A DNA stretch of 63,189 nt from Pseudomonadota bacterium (GCA_021324455.1 JAJPJA010000047.1:1-63189); one strand, 5' to 3'. Positions 51,585-60,990 are shown, counted from the stretch's first letter. Program-made: numbers and translations. Notes: a model not told the origin generated them from the letters alone.

Positions 51585-51938
51585 GTGTCCGGCGAAACTG
51601 TCTACATCGTCGACCAGATTACCGCCAAACCCGGAATGGGCCGCGCCTTCCTCGACACTTACATGCAGCGCTACGCGCCCAACGCCAACCAGCGCGGGAT
51701 GACTATGGAGCACACCTGGGTCGCACCGCCGGTATGGCTGGATGACGGCTCCAATACCCTGTTCTTCGTCTGGACCGTCAAGGGCGGCGCCAAAGGTGTG
51801 TGGGGATCGCTGATCGAGGGCCGGCGCGGCAACGCGCTGGACGAATGGTGGTGGAAAGAAGCGGCGGCGATGATCGTCAATCGCGAGCGCTTTTTCCTCA
51901 GCAACCCATCGGACATAGCGAGCCTGACCAATGTTTAA
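51585..51938 (+). CDS. Small alpha/beta-barrel (Dabb/NIPSNAP-like) protein
   Basis: A 117-residue protein with an alpha/beta ferredoxin-like layout: VYIVDQITAKPGMGRAFLDTYMQRYAPNA, EHTWVAPPVWLDDGSNTLFFVWTV and a helical WWWKEAAAMIV end. This resembles the stress-responsive A/B-barrel or NIPSNAP-type fold seen in small monooxygenases and aromatic-compound enzymes. The start is GTG at 51585, with AAGGAG upstream. The stop overlaps the next gene by eight bases, suggesting a heteromeric partner. No catalytic residues stand out. Confidence 0.65.
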   Translation: MSGETVYIVDQITAKPGMGRAFLDTYMQRYAPNANQRGMTMEHTWVAPPVWLDDGSNTLFFVWTVKGGAKGVWGSLIEGRRGNALDEWWWKEAAAMIVNRERFFLSNPSDIASLTNV

Positions 51939-52605
51939 ACTAACCCGGTTGCTTTACCTGCCGGCCGATACCTCCGCGCCGGATCGGCACACCATCACCC
52001 AAACGCTGCGCGACGCAAGCGCCCAGAGCCCGATGGTGAAGCGCTACATCCTGGAGCCCACTTTGCCAGGTGTGCTCAACGGCGGCGACTTTATCTGGCA
52101 TCTGCAATTCGCCGATGAAGCCGCCTATCGCGCCTGCCTCGCCCAGCCCGCCTGGCGCGAAAAGGTCGATCCGCTATTCGATGGCGGCACCTTCCGGAAA
52201 TATGAAAGCGTCGCATACCAGGGCGGGCTCAGCGGCGGCCGGCCGGTGAAACTGAGCCGCGGCGTCTATCGCACGCTGATAATGACCGTCAAGCCCGGCA
52301 CCAGCCTGCAGGCAATCGCCCAGTTCGACAAGGAACTGGCCGGGATGCCGCGATACATTTCCTCGATCAAAAACTGGCAACTGAGCCATGCGACCGAGGC
52401 CAGCGGATCGCGCCAGTGGAGCCATATCTGGGAGCAGGAATACGAAAACCTCGAGGGCCTCACCGGCCCCTACATGAACCATCCGTTCCACTGGGCGCTG
52501 GTCGATCGATGGTTCAATCCGGAATGCAGCCAGTGGATCGTGGACAAAGTCTTGTGCCACACCTATTGCGAGTTTAAAACCAGCGTGCTAGGACCCGGCG
52601 CCTAG
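51931..52605 (+). CDS. Dabb-like two-domain alpha/beta-barrel protein
   Basis: A 224-residue protein likely made of two ferredoxin-like domains: MFKLTRLLYLPADTSAPDRHTI to about residue 110, then KLSRGVYRTLIMTVKPGTSL onward. The Dabb-type pattern of FxHxVLxxxxxxT-like strands is partial (YRTLIMTVKPG). It overlaps the upstream small gene by eight bases and precedes the LLM enzyme by 31 bases. The three genes look like one operon. No known function; a role in binding or modifying a small organic substrate for the LLM enzyme is speculative. Confidence 0.6.
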   Translation: MFKLTRLLYLPADTSAPDRHTITQTLRDASAQSPMVKRYILEPTLPGVLNGGDFIWHLQFADEAAYRACLAQPAWREKVDPLFDGGTFRKYESVAYQGGLSGGRPVKLSRGVYRTLIMTVKPGTSLQAIAQFDKELAGMPRYISSIKNWQLSHATEASGSRQWSHIWEQEYENLEGLTGPYMNHPFHWALVDRWFNPECSQWIVDKVLCHTYCEFKTSVLGPGA

Positions 52606-52636
52606 CCGAGCGGCCGGCCGCGTCAGACCAGCGCCG

Positions 52637-53614
52637 ATGCGCGAAATAAAATTCAACCTGACCTTGCCCATGACCAGCCTGGACAAGGTCAGGCAATATG
52701 CCGCGATGGCCGAGGCGCTGGGCTTTTACTCGGTCTCGCTCGGCGATCATCTGTTCGTGCGCGTGCCGCATATGTCGTGGGGGCCGCAGGTGCCGCATCT
52801 GGAATGCTTCATGACATTGAGCGCGGTGGCCGCCACGACCAGGCGGGTGCGGCTGGCGCCGCTGGTCGCGGTGATGCCGTTTCGCAATCCCGCACTGCTG
52901 GCCAAAATGACCTCGACCATCGACCAGATCAGCGGCGGGCGCTTCATTGCCGGACTCGGTTCGGGATGGTTCAACGACGAGTTCAAGGCATACGGCTACG
53001 GCGCCGCGAGCGACGGCGATCGGATCGAGATGATGGCCGAGGGAATCGAAATTCTCAAAGCGATGTGGACCGGGGAGGAAACCAGCTACAGGGGGCGCTT
53101 TTACCATATCGAGCGCGCCTGCAATTTCCCCAAGCCGGTGCAAAAGCCGCATCCGCCGATAATGATCGGCGGGGCCGGCAAAAAAGTTCTGGAAATCGCG
53201 GCGCGCGAGGCCGACATCGTCAACGTCGTCTCGTCGGCGCCCGCGGCTAATCGCAAAGGCAGGTTCGACAAGGCCCGGCTGCGCCGGCGCATCGCGCTGC
53301 TGCATGAATTCGCGCGCGCGGCCGGGCGCGACCCCGCCGCGATCGAGATCTCGGGCTTCCCCTTCGTTTTCGTGTCCCCGGACAAAAGCCAGGCCGACGC
53401 GACCGCGCGGAAAATCGCGCAGCGCAACGGCTTTGACGATGTCGATGAGGCGCGGCAATCGCCCGGACTGCTGCTGGGCACGCCGGCCGAGGTGCGGCGC
53501 GAAATACAATCGCGCATCGAAGAGTTCGAAATGACCTACTACATGGTGTCGCTGCCCAGCGCGGAATCGGTCGAGTTGTTCGCCGCCGAAGTGATGCCGG
53601 AATTCGCCGCGTAA
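52637..53614 (+). CDS. LLM-class flavin/F420-dependent oxidoreductase
   Basis: A 325-residue LLM enzyme. Segments are YSVSLGDHLFVRVP, RVRLAPLVAVMPFRNPALLAKMTSTID, GLGSGWFNDEFKAYGYG, RGRFYHIERACNFPKPVQKPHPPIMIGG. These place it in the F420-type LLM group with the PHPP hinge, not the Rv2161c-like subgroup. The start ATG is at 52637. Operon context with two Dabb-like proteins suggests a small-molecule oxidation pathway. Likely F420 or FMN; the residues that choose between them are not obvious here. Confidence 0.92.
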   Translation: MREIKFNLTLPMTSLDKVRQYAAMAEALGFYSVSLGDHLFVRVPHMSWGPQVPHLECFMTLSAVAATTRRVRLAPLVAVMPFRNPALLAKMTSTIDQISGGRFIAGLGSGWFNDEFKAYGYGAASDGDRIEMMAEGIEILKAMWTGEETSYRGRFYHIERACNFPKPVQKPHPPIMIGGAGKKVLEIAAREADIVNVVSSAPAANRKGRFDKARLRRRIALLHEFARAAGRDPAAIEISGFPFVFVSPDKSQADATARKIAQRNGFDDVDEARQSPGLLLGTPAEVRREIQSRIEEFEMTYYMVSLPSAESVELFAAEVMPEFAA

Positions 53615-53755
53615 CCTTTGCCCCCTCGGCATGCGGCGGTCTCTTCCCGCTTCAGGCAGAGCTGATTTGATCGGCGCACTACTAACGCCTGATACGCAAC
53701 GAAGGATGTGGCGCGGAAAAAAGACGAGCGCATTCAACCCAAAGGAGAAGCATCC

Positions 53756-54514
53756 ATGATCGGCCTGCAGAAACGTTTGGCGGCGGAGTTTATCGGTACC
53801 TTCTGGCTGGTGCTCGGTGGATGCGGCAGCGCGGTGCTGGCCGCGGGGTTTCCACATCTCGGGATTGGTTTCGCCGGCGTCGCTCTGGCGTTTGGCTTGA
53901 CCCTTCTGACCATGGCTTACGCCATCGGCGGAATCTCGGGATGTCATATCAATCCGGCCGTGACCGTCGGACTGTGGGCGGGGAAACGGTTTGACGGCTC
54001 CGACGTCGCACCCTACATCATCGTGCAGGTCGCCGGCGCCGTGGCCGCCGCGGCCGTGTTGTATGTCATTGCCAGCGGCAAAGCCGGTTTCAGCCTCAGC
54101 GCGGGCTTTGCCGCCAACGGTTACGGCGCACACTCTCCGGGCGGATACGCACTGAGCTCGGCGATGGTGTGTGAAATAGTAATGACGTTCATGTTTCTGA
54201 TTGTCATTCTGGGATCGACGGACAAGCGCGTGCCGGCCGGCTTCGCGCCGATTCCGATCGGCCTGGTGCTGACGCTGATTCACCTGATCAGCATCCCGGT
54301 GACCAACACCTCGGTTAATCCGGCGCGCAGCACGGGTCCCGCGCTGTTCGTCGGCGGCTGGGCTTTGGGCCAGTTATGGCTGTTCTGGCTGGCGCCCATC
54401 GCCGGGGCCGCGCTGGCGGGACTGTTCTATCGATGGCTCGGCGCCGAGGAACCGGAGGTGCAGGCGACCGCCGCGCCGCAAGCGCTTACTCCCGCCCAAG
54501 CGCCTGGAGCCTGA
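53756..54514 (+). CDS. aqpZ: Aquaporin Z-type water channel
   Basis: A 252-residue six-TM major intrinsic protein with the two NPA motifs in [11 protein letters not shown] and SVNPARSTG. The His in GCHINPA-proximal half and the Arg after the second NPA match the water-selective AqpZ filter. The first TM starts [27 protein letters not shown] precedes the ATG at 53756. The short proline/alanine-rich C-terminus is atypical but harmless. It functions in inner-membrane water flow and osmotic adjustment. Confidence 0.95.
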   Translation: MIGLQKRLAAEFIGTFWLVLGGCGSAVLAAGFPHLGIGFAGVALAFGLTLLTMAYAIGGISGCHINPAVTVGLWAGKRFDGSDVAPYIIVQVAGAVAAAAVLYVIASGKAGFSLSAGFAANGYGAHSPGGYALSSAMVCEIVMTFMFLIVILGSTDKRVPAGFAPIPIGLVLTLIHLISIPVTNTSVNPARSTGPALFVGGWALGQLWLFWLAPIAGAALAGLFYRWLGAEEPEVQATAAPQALTPAQAPGA

Positions 54515-54549
54515 TACCGAACGGGTTCGATGCGGCAGTGCTGGCGGCG

Positions 54550-55335
54550 TCAGATTTTGCGGCCCGAGTCGACTACCAGCACCTGTCCCGTCATCATCGC
54601 GCTGTCATCGGAGGCGAGGTAAAGCGCGGTGCCGGTGAGTTGCGCCGGTTCCAGGGCGCGGCCCAGCGCGCTGCCGCTGGTCAAGGCCTGGACAAAGGGT
54701 TCGGGCACCACCTTTTTGGTCGCCTCCGACATCGTTACTCCGGGAGCGATCGCGTTGACCCGGATGTTGTAGCGCCCGAAGCTCAGCGCCATCGACTGAG
54801 TGAGGTGGATGACCGCGGCTTTGGAAATGCCGTAGTAGTCGGCGGTGGGTTTTTCGATCTCCGGCATGTGACCCAGCATCACGCTCTGCACCGCGCCGGG
54901 AAAGGCCGCGATCGAAGATATGTTGATGATGGAGCCGCTGCGCTGGCGCTTCATGTAGGGAAACACGGCCCAACTCGCCAGCATCACGCCGAACACGTTG
55001 ACGTCCATCACCTTGCGGCCGTACTCGATACTGGAATTGCCCAGTTCGAGGTCGTAGTAGATGGCGGCGTTGTTGACCAGGACGTCGATGCGCCCGAAGC
55101 GGTCGAACACCTGCTTCGCCATCGCGTTGAGCTGCTCTTCGCTGGTCACGTCGACGCGCAGGGCGGCCGCTCTGCCTCCCCGTTCGATAATCTCCTGCTC
55201 GACCATTTTGGTCTGCTCGTAGCGCAAATCGACCACGCCGACGGCGGCGCCCTCTTGGGCAAAGCGCAGTGAATATTCCCGTCCGATACCTTGCGCGGCG
55301 CCGGTTACGATCGCGACTTTGTCTTTGAGCCTCAT
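54550..55335 (-). CDS. SDR-family oxidoreductase
   Basis: A 261-residue classical SDR with TGAAQGIG at residues 11-18, NNAA in the VNNAAIYYD segment and the active-site YYGISK (Tyr and Lys). INISS precedes it and NAIAPGVTMSE follows it. The acidic VVDLR after beta-2 suggests NAD. This enzyme keeps the canonical NNA motif, in contrast to the two SDRs at 1-5841. GGGGAG precedes the ATG. It converges on the aquaporin gene; the specific alcohol or ketone is unknown. Confidence 0.92.
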   Translation of the reverse strand: MRLKDKVAIVTGAAQGIGREYSLRFAQEGAAVGVVDLRYEQTKMVEQEIIERGGRAAALRVDVTSEEQLNAMAKQVFDRFGRIDVLVNNAAIYYDLELGNSSIEYGRKVMDVNVFGVMLASWAVFPYMKRQRSGSIINISSIAAFPGAVQSVMLGHMPEIEKPTADYYGISKAAVIHLTQSMALSFGRYNIRVNAIAPGVTMSEATKKVVPEPFVQALTSGSALGRALEPAQLTGTALYLASDDSAMMTGQVLVVDSGRKI

Positions 55336-55596
55336 TGGTCTCTCCCCGCTCAATGCTGATGATTTTGGCGAATCGAACAAATCCCCGGGCCTCTGCTAAC
55401 ACAGGGAAGAAATCAGGGTCAAACCCGGACCGCGGAGACAAATCGGAGCGCCAGCTCTGCTAAAAGACAATTTTCCAGTTGCAAAACCCACCGATGCGGG
55501 ATTAGGATTCGGTCCGCATTCGCAGCCCAGCGGTGCGCATCCGGGAAATCGCGCACCAACAGCACACCGCCGCAAGGCGGAAACAGGGGTAGTGCT

Positions 55597-56967
55597 ATGA
55601 CGACAGCGGCACGTTTCACGGCGCGGTTGCAGGCTCGGGTTGTGTTGGGGATTCTGCTTGCCTTGTGGCTGCTGGTTGCAGCCGCACAGGCGCGGGCGCA
55701 GATGCCCGAGGATCGCTGGAGCATTGACTATTACAAACAGTTGGCAGACGCCAACTCTCCGGCGACGATCCCGCCGGGAACCAAAATCACTTTACAGAAT
55801 TGGAAACAATATCGTCAGTTCATGCCGTACTGGCTGCAGGTCGCCTATGCCGGCAACTTCCATTTCAAGGTGGGGCCTGAGCCCGAGTACACGATTGATG
55901 TGGAGCCGACGCAAAATTATCCGCTGCCGCGCAAATGGCGCGATGATGGCGAAAAATACGGCAGCCAGGTCAGACTGGAGCAGGACGCCAATGGCGGCTG
56001 GATCATGAAGGGCTGGGTCGCCGGACCGCCGTTTCCCCATCCCAGCGGACCTAATCATGGGATCCAAGACGTGTACAACGTGTGGTGTTCCTTCCGGCCC
56101 TTTGTCATCCATTACAACACCACCGGATTCCTGATCGATCGCTTTGGCAACAAAACCAGCAACAACGCCGACGTCACCTTCTACCAGGTGTCGCATTTGA
56201 GCGAACCCGGGATGCCGGTAGACATGCCGTACGGCAAGGGATTTTTCTATGTGGGCCGCTTCCTGGTGCTTACTCCCGAGCAGTCCAAATATACGACCGC
56301 ACTGCAGATCCAGCCCGACGATCCGCGCGTGGTGCCCAATAATTATGTTTTCCTGCCCTCTCTTCGCCGCTCACTGCGTCTGTCTTCCGCCGCCCGCTGC
56401 GCGCCAATCAACGGCACCGACGCGGTAAATGACGACAATGTATGGAACCCTCCCAATTACAAGGCGATCTTCATCGGCACCAAGAAACTGCTGGTGAACG
56501 TGCAGGACCCGGCCAAGGCCTACGATCCGCATTCCTACGTCGGGATCGCGGACGCGACTCCGGGCGACTTTCCCGACTGGCCCAAGGCCGGTACCGGACA
56601 TTGGGAACTGCGCAACATGGACGTTGTTGATTTGGAATGGCTGCCGAGCCTGGGAAGCTACTGCTTTTCGCATCGCATGTTTTACGTCGATCGCGACACC
56701 TGGCTGATTCCGTTTGCGGAAAACTGGGACAATGACCAGAAGCTGTGGAAGGAGCTGTGGGAGAAATATGCGCCGATGAAATTCCACGGCGAAATAACCC
56801 TGAGTATGCTCGACGGAATCGCCGCTTCGTCTCAATTCGATTGGCAAAACGGCCACATCACCGCGGGCGCCGACGAGATGCCGAAGATCGACGATGAGGT
56901 TCCGGGCGAATACAAGGACGCCGCTTCGATGACCAGTCCCGGCAGCCTCGCGCGCATCATGCAATAA
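55597..56967 (+). CDS. DUF1329 family exported protein
   Basis: A 456-residue DUF1329 protein with a signal peptide (VVLGILLALWLLVAAAQARA). Conserved parts include WKQYRQFMPYWLQ, YNTTGFLIDR, then FPDWPKAGTGHWELRNMDVVDLEWL and, at the end, SMLDGIAASSQFDWQNGH. DUF1329 proteins are beta-rich outer-membrane or periplasmic proteins often encoded near RND/MMPL exporters, to which they may be partners. Here the exporter (48056) is several genes away, so the link is not tight. GGG upstream of ATG is weak. Confidence 0.88.
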   Translation: MTTAARFTARLQARVVLGILLALWLLVAAAQARAQMPEDRWSIDYYKQLADANSPATIPPGTKITLQNWKQYRQFMPYWLQVAYAGNFHFKVGPEPEYTIDVEPTQNYPLPRKWRDDGEKYGSQVRLEQDANGGWIMKGWVAGPPFPHPSGPNHGIQDVYNVWCSFRPFVIHYNTTGFLIDRFGNKTSNNADVTFYQVSHLSEPGMPVDMPYGKGFFYVGRFLVLTPEQSKYTTALQIQPDDPRVVPNNYVFLPSLRRSLRLSSAARCAPINGTDAVNDDNVWNPPNYKAIFIGTKKLLVNVQDPAKAYDPHSYVGIADATPGDFPDWPKAGTGHWELRNMDVVDLEWLPSLGSYCFSHRMFYVDRDTWLIPFAENWDNDQKLWKELWEKYAPMKFHGEITLSMLDGIAASSQFDWQNGHITAGADEMPKIDDEVPGEYKDAASMTSPGSLARIMQ

Positions 56968-57092
56968 GACCGGCGGACGCGGACGGATCCTGGCGCGGTG
57001 TGCATCCGCCGGGGCCGGGGATGCCGGCGGTCAGAATGGCGGCCATCGCGCATTTTTTGCCCATTGGGCCCGAATGTGCTTGAATTCGCCTC

Positions 57093-57974
57093 ATGGATAA
57101 GCACATCAGCAAGTACGCTGAGACCCGGCATCTCCCCAAGGACGTTATTCACTACCGCGAGTACAAAATCCTGCTGCAGCCCGACCGCTTCACGGCCAAG
57201 CACGGCTTTCTCGAATTCTGGCAGCACGCGGCGAAAACGGTAAAGCGCTTGGACCTCAAAGTTGACATCGACCACCACGCCTTCGACAGCCAGGTGCGCG
57301 AGGTGCTGTTTTACGACACTCCTGAATTCCACCTCTACAACCACCATTTCATCCTGCGAAAGCGCACCTATTACGAGCAGGGATGGCCGCGGCCGGATCA
57401 CGAGCTGGTGCTCAAGTATCGCGATTCCGATTTGGGCCGGGCAGCCAGCGTCGACGTCCGGCCGCGGATCGGGGGGCACGATGAAATAAAATTCAAGGAG
57501 GAATTGCTGCTCGAGCGCGACCGTCTGGGCGGAATCCGCAGCGTTTATTCGCACGGATGCGTCCTGACGTCGCCGAAAATCGTGCTGGATCAGGGCATCG
57601 ACAACATCACCAGGGCTTTTCCGGCGCTGCGGCAGATCGACATCAGCCCGGCCACGCGGATGTCGCTGGTCAACAACGTGGCGGTCGAAGAGGTGCAGAA
57701 TACCATCGGCATCATCCACTTCGGCCATCATTTCAAGGGCAAGGCCACTATCGCGGTGTGGCGCAACCGGGCGCTGGAGAAGTCGCTGGCCGGCGAGTTC
57801 GCTTTTCAATGCAAATTCGATGAGCTTGAAGATGTGCCCAAATCCGCAATGCAGCTATCGGAGGAGTTCTACAAGCAGGTGCAGCTGGACTGCGCCGAAT
57901 GGATCAAGCTGGGCACGACCAAGACCGCGATGGTGTACGGGCTGGGCGGCAGCGGCGTCAGCAACAGCGAATAG
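57093..57974 (+). CDS. CYTH-like (triphosphate tunnel) protein, uncertain
   Basis: A 293-residue cytoplasmic protein with no assigned family. Features resemble the CYTH/VTC tunnel fold: REYKILLQP (one acidic-basic pair), LFYDTPEFHLYNHHFILRKRTYY like the DTPxxxLxxxxxxLRxR strand, HELVLKYR and EIKFKEELLLE as further lysine/arginine strands, and a late FAFQCKFDEL strand. The classical ExExK is not complete (REYK), so activity on triphosphates is doubtful. Not in an operon: the upstream DUF1329 ends 126 bases away and the next gene is convergent four bases on. The ATG has no strong ribosome-binding site. Confidence 0.5.
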   Translation: MDKHISKYAETRHLPKDVIHYREYKILLQPDRFTAKHGFLEFWQHAAKTVKRLDLKVDIDHHAFDSQVREVLFYDTPEFHLYNHHFILRKRTYYEQGWPRPDHELVLKYRDSDLGRAASVDVRPRIGGHDEIKFKEELLLERDRLGGIRSVYSHGCVLTSPKIVLDQGIDNITRAFPALRQIDISPATRMSLVNNVAVEEVQNTIGIIHFGHHFKGKATIAVWRNRALEKSLAGEFAFQCKFDELEDVPKSAMQLSEEFYKQVQLDCAEWIKLGTTKTAMVYGLGGSGVSNSE

Positions 57975-57977
57975 ACC

Positions 57978-58952
57978 TCATCGGGGCGCCAGCGCCGCCA
58001 GACATCGCTTGACGCTGAACAGCGGATCCTCTCCGCCCACCGCGCCCGGCATGATGCCGATTACGTCCACGCCGGTTGCAGCTAACGCTTCCAGCCGCTC
58101 GCGGCATCGCGAGGCCGGACCATACAGCGTAATCGCGTCGAGCAGGCGGTCCGAAGCCGCCGCCGCAAGCGCCGTGCGGTCCCCCTTCTCCCACGCTTTG
58201 GCGCCGGCATCCGCTTCGGCCTCAAATCCGCTCAGCCGCAGCAGTCGGTTGTAGTAGGGTAATCCCATATACAGCGCCATCCCGGCGCGCGCCGCCTCTT
58301 TGGCCAGCCTGATGTCTTCATGCAGATAAACCTGTGCCGACGTCGCAACCGTTACGATATCGGGGCGGCGTCCGTGACTGCGCGCACTGTCGCGCGCGGC
58401 CCCAATCACCTGGCTCAGGCGCTGCGCCGTGCAATGCACCAGCAGCAGGCCGTCGGCCATCTCGCCCGCCATCCGCACCGTTTCCAGCGTCAGCGCACCG
58501 AAATAGATCGGGACCGGCTCGGCCGGATGCGGAAACCTGATGCCCAGGCTTTTGGCCCGCTCGCCGCTGAAACTCCGGCGCAGACCGATCGTGTATTTGC
58601 GCAAATGATCGCGCGCGTTGCCCATCTCGATTCCCAGTCCCTGCAGAACCGGGCGATGACTGGGTCCGATACCGAGAATGAAACGTCCCTGTGAAGCCTG
58701 CTGGATGGTCGCCGCCGCCACCGCGCATAGAGACGGCTCGCGCAGATAGATGTTGGCCACGTTGGTGGCGATGCGCACGCGGCTGGTCGCGGTGGCCAGG
58801 ATATAGCAGCACAGCATCGCGTCGTTGGCTTCGATGCCTTCGGGCACCATCAGCCAGTCAAAGCCTGATTCCTCCGCCCGCTGCCCCAGATGAACGAGGT
58901 CGGGATAAGGGTCGCCGGTATAAAACGCAAGGTTCAGGGCAAGTCTCGCCAT
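57978..58952 (-). CDS. LLM-class flavin/F420-dependent oxidoreductase
   Basis: A 324-residue LLM enzyme: MARLALNLAFYTGDPYPDLVHLGQRAEE, WLMVPEGIEANDAMLCCYILATATSRVRI, SQGRFILGIGPSHRPVLQGLGIEMG and PVPIYFGALTLETVRMAGEMADGLLLVH. This is the MsnO8-like/methylene-H4MPT-reductase-like branch, distinct from the Rv2161c-like group. The start Met before ARLALN at 58952 is chosen; CGGAG lies 10 bases upstream. It converges with the CYTH-like gene and diverges from the next LLM. Confidence 0.9.
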   Translation of the reverse strand: MARLALNLAFYTGDPYPDLVHLGQRAEESGFDWLMVPEGIEANDAMLCCYILATATSRVRIATNVANIYLREPSLCAVAAATIQQASQGRFILGIGPSHRPVLQGLGIEMGNARDHLRKYTIGLRRSFSGERAKSLGIRFPHPAEPVPIYFGALTLETVRMAGEMADGLLLVHCTAQRLSQVIGAARDSARSHGRRPDIVTVATSAQVYLHEDIRLAKEAARAGMALYMGLPYYNRLLRLSGFEAEADAGAKAWEKGDRTALAAAASDRLLDAITLYGPASRCRERLEALAATGVDVIGIMPGAVGGEDPLFSVKRCLAALAPR

Positions 58953-59142
58953 CGCATCGGGCTCCGCGTATTTTTTATGGGGCAGACCAGCGTCGCCGCA
59001 AAGTGCGCCGCGTGTTCCCCGCCATTGTCGGCCCTTTTGGCCACGCTTCGCAACCGCCGCCGGATGTGTTTTTTTTGCTTGGCGGTTGCGATGGCCTATG
59101 CTGAGGCGCGCGCCGGAGAATGGCGCGCTGGAGGTGTCCGTC

Positions 59143-60003
59143 ATGAAGCTTACTCTGACCTGGCTGTTTGCCCGCTCCCCCTTCCATCCCGATCTCCTGA
59201 CTCATTTCGCGAAGGAAGCGGACCGTCTGGGCTTCGACGCGGTGGAGACGCCCGAGCACGTCGCGTTTCCGGTCGGATTTCAAAGCAAGTATCCGTACAC
59301 GCCGGACGGCAGCTTTCCGTCAGGCGACGAATTTCCCATTCCCGACCCGCTGCTGCCGTTGGCGTATGTCGCCGCTTCCACCACGCGGCTTAAGTTCGGG
59401 ACCTACGTGATCATCCTGCCCCAGCATCATCCGCTCTATCTGGCCAAGCAGATGGCGACGCTGGTCGTGCTTTCCAGGGGCAGGACCTTCATCGGTATCG
59501 GCTCGGGATGGCTGAAAGAGGAGTTCGATTCTTTGGGTATCGACTTTCACCGCCGCGGCGCGCGCACCGACGAGGCAATCCAGGCGATGCGGGTGCTGTG
59601 GCGCGACAATCCGTCCACCTTCCGCGGCAGGCACTTCAATTTCGGGCCGCTCAGGAGTTTTCCCAAGCCGGTGCAAAAAGGCGGCATTCCCATCCTTGTC
59701 GGCGGCATCTCAGCGCCGGCGATTCGCCGGGCGGCCCGCTACGGCGACGGCTTTCTGGCCGTGCCCGGGGGTCCGGGTCTGGCCGAACTGATCGGGCAAC
59801 TGCGCCAGGAATGCGAGCGCATCGGCCGCGACTTCAATCAGATCGAGCTTTCCGGGCAATGCCGTGCCACCTACGACGGCGTGCGCCGGCTTCAGGATCT
59901 GGGCATCCAGCGCGCCCACACCCTGATTCCGTTCACGACCGATACCGATGAGATCACGCGCTCGCTGGAGCGGGTCGCCAACGATGTGCTGGTGAAGCTG
60001 TGA
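59143..60003 (+). CDS. LLM-class F420-dependent oxidoreductase (Rv2161c-like)
   Basis: A 286-residue LLM enzyme: WLFARSPFHPDLLTHFAKEADRLGFDAVETPEHVAFPVGF, then GTYVIILPQHHPLYLAKQMATL, GIGSGWLKEEFDSLGID and GRHFNFGPLRSFPKPV. It belongs to the same subgroup as the tandem pair at 30081-31990. GGAGG precedes the ATG at 59143. It is divergent from the 57978 LLM (intergenic 190 bases) and convergent with the 60013 LLM. Substrate unknown. Confidence 0.92.
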   Translation: MKLTLTWLFARSPFHPDLLTHFAKEADRLGFDAVETPEHVAFPVGFQSKYPYTPDGSFPSGDEFPIPDPLLPLAYVAASTTRLKFGTYVIILPQHHPLYLAKQMATLVVLSRGRTFIGIGSGWLKEEFDSLGIDFHRRGARTDEAIQAMRVLWRDNPSTFRGRHFNFGPLRSFPKPVQKGGIPILVGGISAPAIRRAARYGDGFLAVPGGPGLAELIGQLRQECERIGRDFNQIELSGQCRATYDGVRRLQDLGIQRAHTLIPFTTDTDEITRSLERVANDVLVKL

Positions 60004-60012
60004 GAGCGGCGT

Positions 60013-60990
60013 TCACGCCACGAACGGAAAGATCTTCTCGCCCAGCGCCCGCACCGTCTTCTCGCTCCTGGTCGTGACGATGAATTGGCTTACGCCAAAC
60101 GCCTTGACGCGCCGGTTCAGCTCTTCGACGCATTTATCCGGCGTGCCAATCAGCAGCATCGGGCAATGCCGCACCTGATCCGGGGTGAAACCCAGCGCGC
60201 GCCCGACTCCGTCGACCATTTTGGCCGTGGCCGCGTCCGAATCCGTCACCACGCAGCTTCCGATCAGATTGCTTACCGCGACCGCATTGCGCGGGCGCCC
60301 GTTCTTAACGCACTGATCCGCCATGTAGTCGATGCGCTCTTTGAATCGCGTTTGATTGAACTCGGTGAGAAATTTCGGGTCGAATTTACCCGCGCGCCCC
60401 AGTTCCCACGTGATGTTGGAGATGTCGGCATGTTTGGCCGCGATTCTGATAATCGGCCGTCCGCCGCCGCCAACCATGATCGGCGGATACGGCTTCTGGA
60501 TCGGCTTGGGCCACAACACCGCGCCGCGAAGCCGGTAATGCCTGCCGTCGAAATTCGTGACCTCATCGGTCCACAGCGAGCGCATGCAGGTCAGCGCTTC
60601 ATCCAGCATCTCGCCGCGCGTCTTCATGTCGGGAAACGGGATGCCGCTCATGGTGAATTCCTGCTCGGTCCATCCGGTGCCGATGCCCGCAATCAGCCGT
60701 CCGCCGCCGATATGATCGAGCGTCGCCAGCGCCTGCGCGGTGATTATCGGATGGCGAAACAGATTGTTCAGCACCAAATGCCCGATCCGCAGCTTGCGCG
60801 TGGCGCCGAACAGGACGGCGGCGCCGGTCATGGCGTCGAGATTGGGTTCCTGCTCCGGATGAGCCCCCGCCTGCGCCAGCATCAGATGGTCGCCGAGGTA
60901 AAAAGTGGTGAATCCCGCGCCCTCCGCGGTCTGGGCCAGCGAGGTCAATTTGGCCAGCTCGAGACCGGCGGTATTAACTCCGAAATCCAT
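60013..60990 (-). CDS. LLM-class flavin/F420-dependent oxidoreductase
   Basis: A 325-residue LLM enzyme: FTTFYLGDHLMLAQAGAHPEQEPNLDAMTG, RIGHLVLNNLFRHPIITAQALATLDHI, GIGTGWTEQEFTMSGIPFP and PYPPIMVGGGGRPIIRIAAKHADI. The LFRHP segment and YPPIMVGGGG motif are typical of F420-dependent LLM dehydrogenases. It is the seventh LLM gene of the window. It converges with 59143-60003 and lies 61 bases from the SCP2-like gene, which runs in the same direction. Cofactor and substrate cannot be defined further. Confidence 0.92.
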   Translation of the reverse strand: MDFGVNTAGLELAKLTSLAQTAEGAGFTTFYLGDHLMLAQAGAHPEQEPNLDAMTGAAVLFGATRKLRIGHLVLNNLFRHPIITAQALATLDHIGGGRLIAGIGTGWTEQEFTMSGIPFPDMKTRGEMLDEALTCMRSLWTDEVTNFDGRHYRLRGAVLWPKPIQKPYPPIMVGGGGRPIIRIAAKHADISNITWELGRAGKFDPKFLTEFNQTRFKERIDYMADQCVKNGRPRNAVAVSNLIGSCVVTDSDAATAKMVDGVGRALGFTPDQVRHCPMLLIGTPDKCVEELNRRVKAFGVSQFIVTTRSEKTVRALGEKIFPFVA

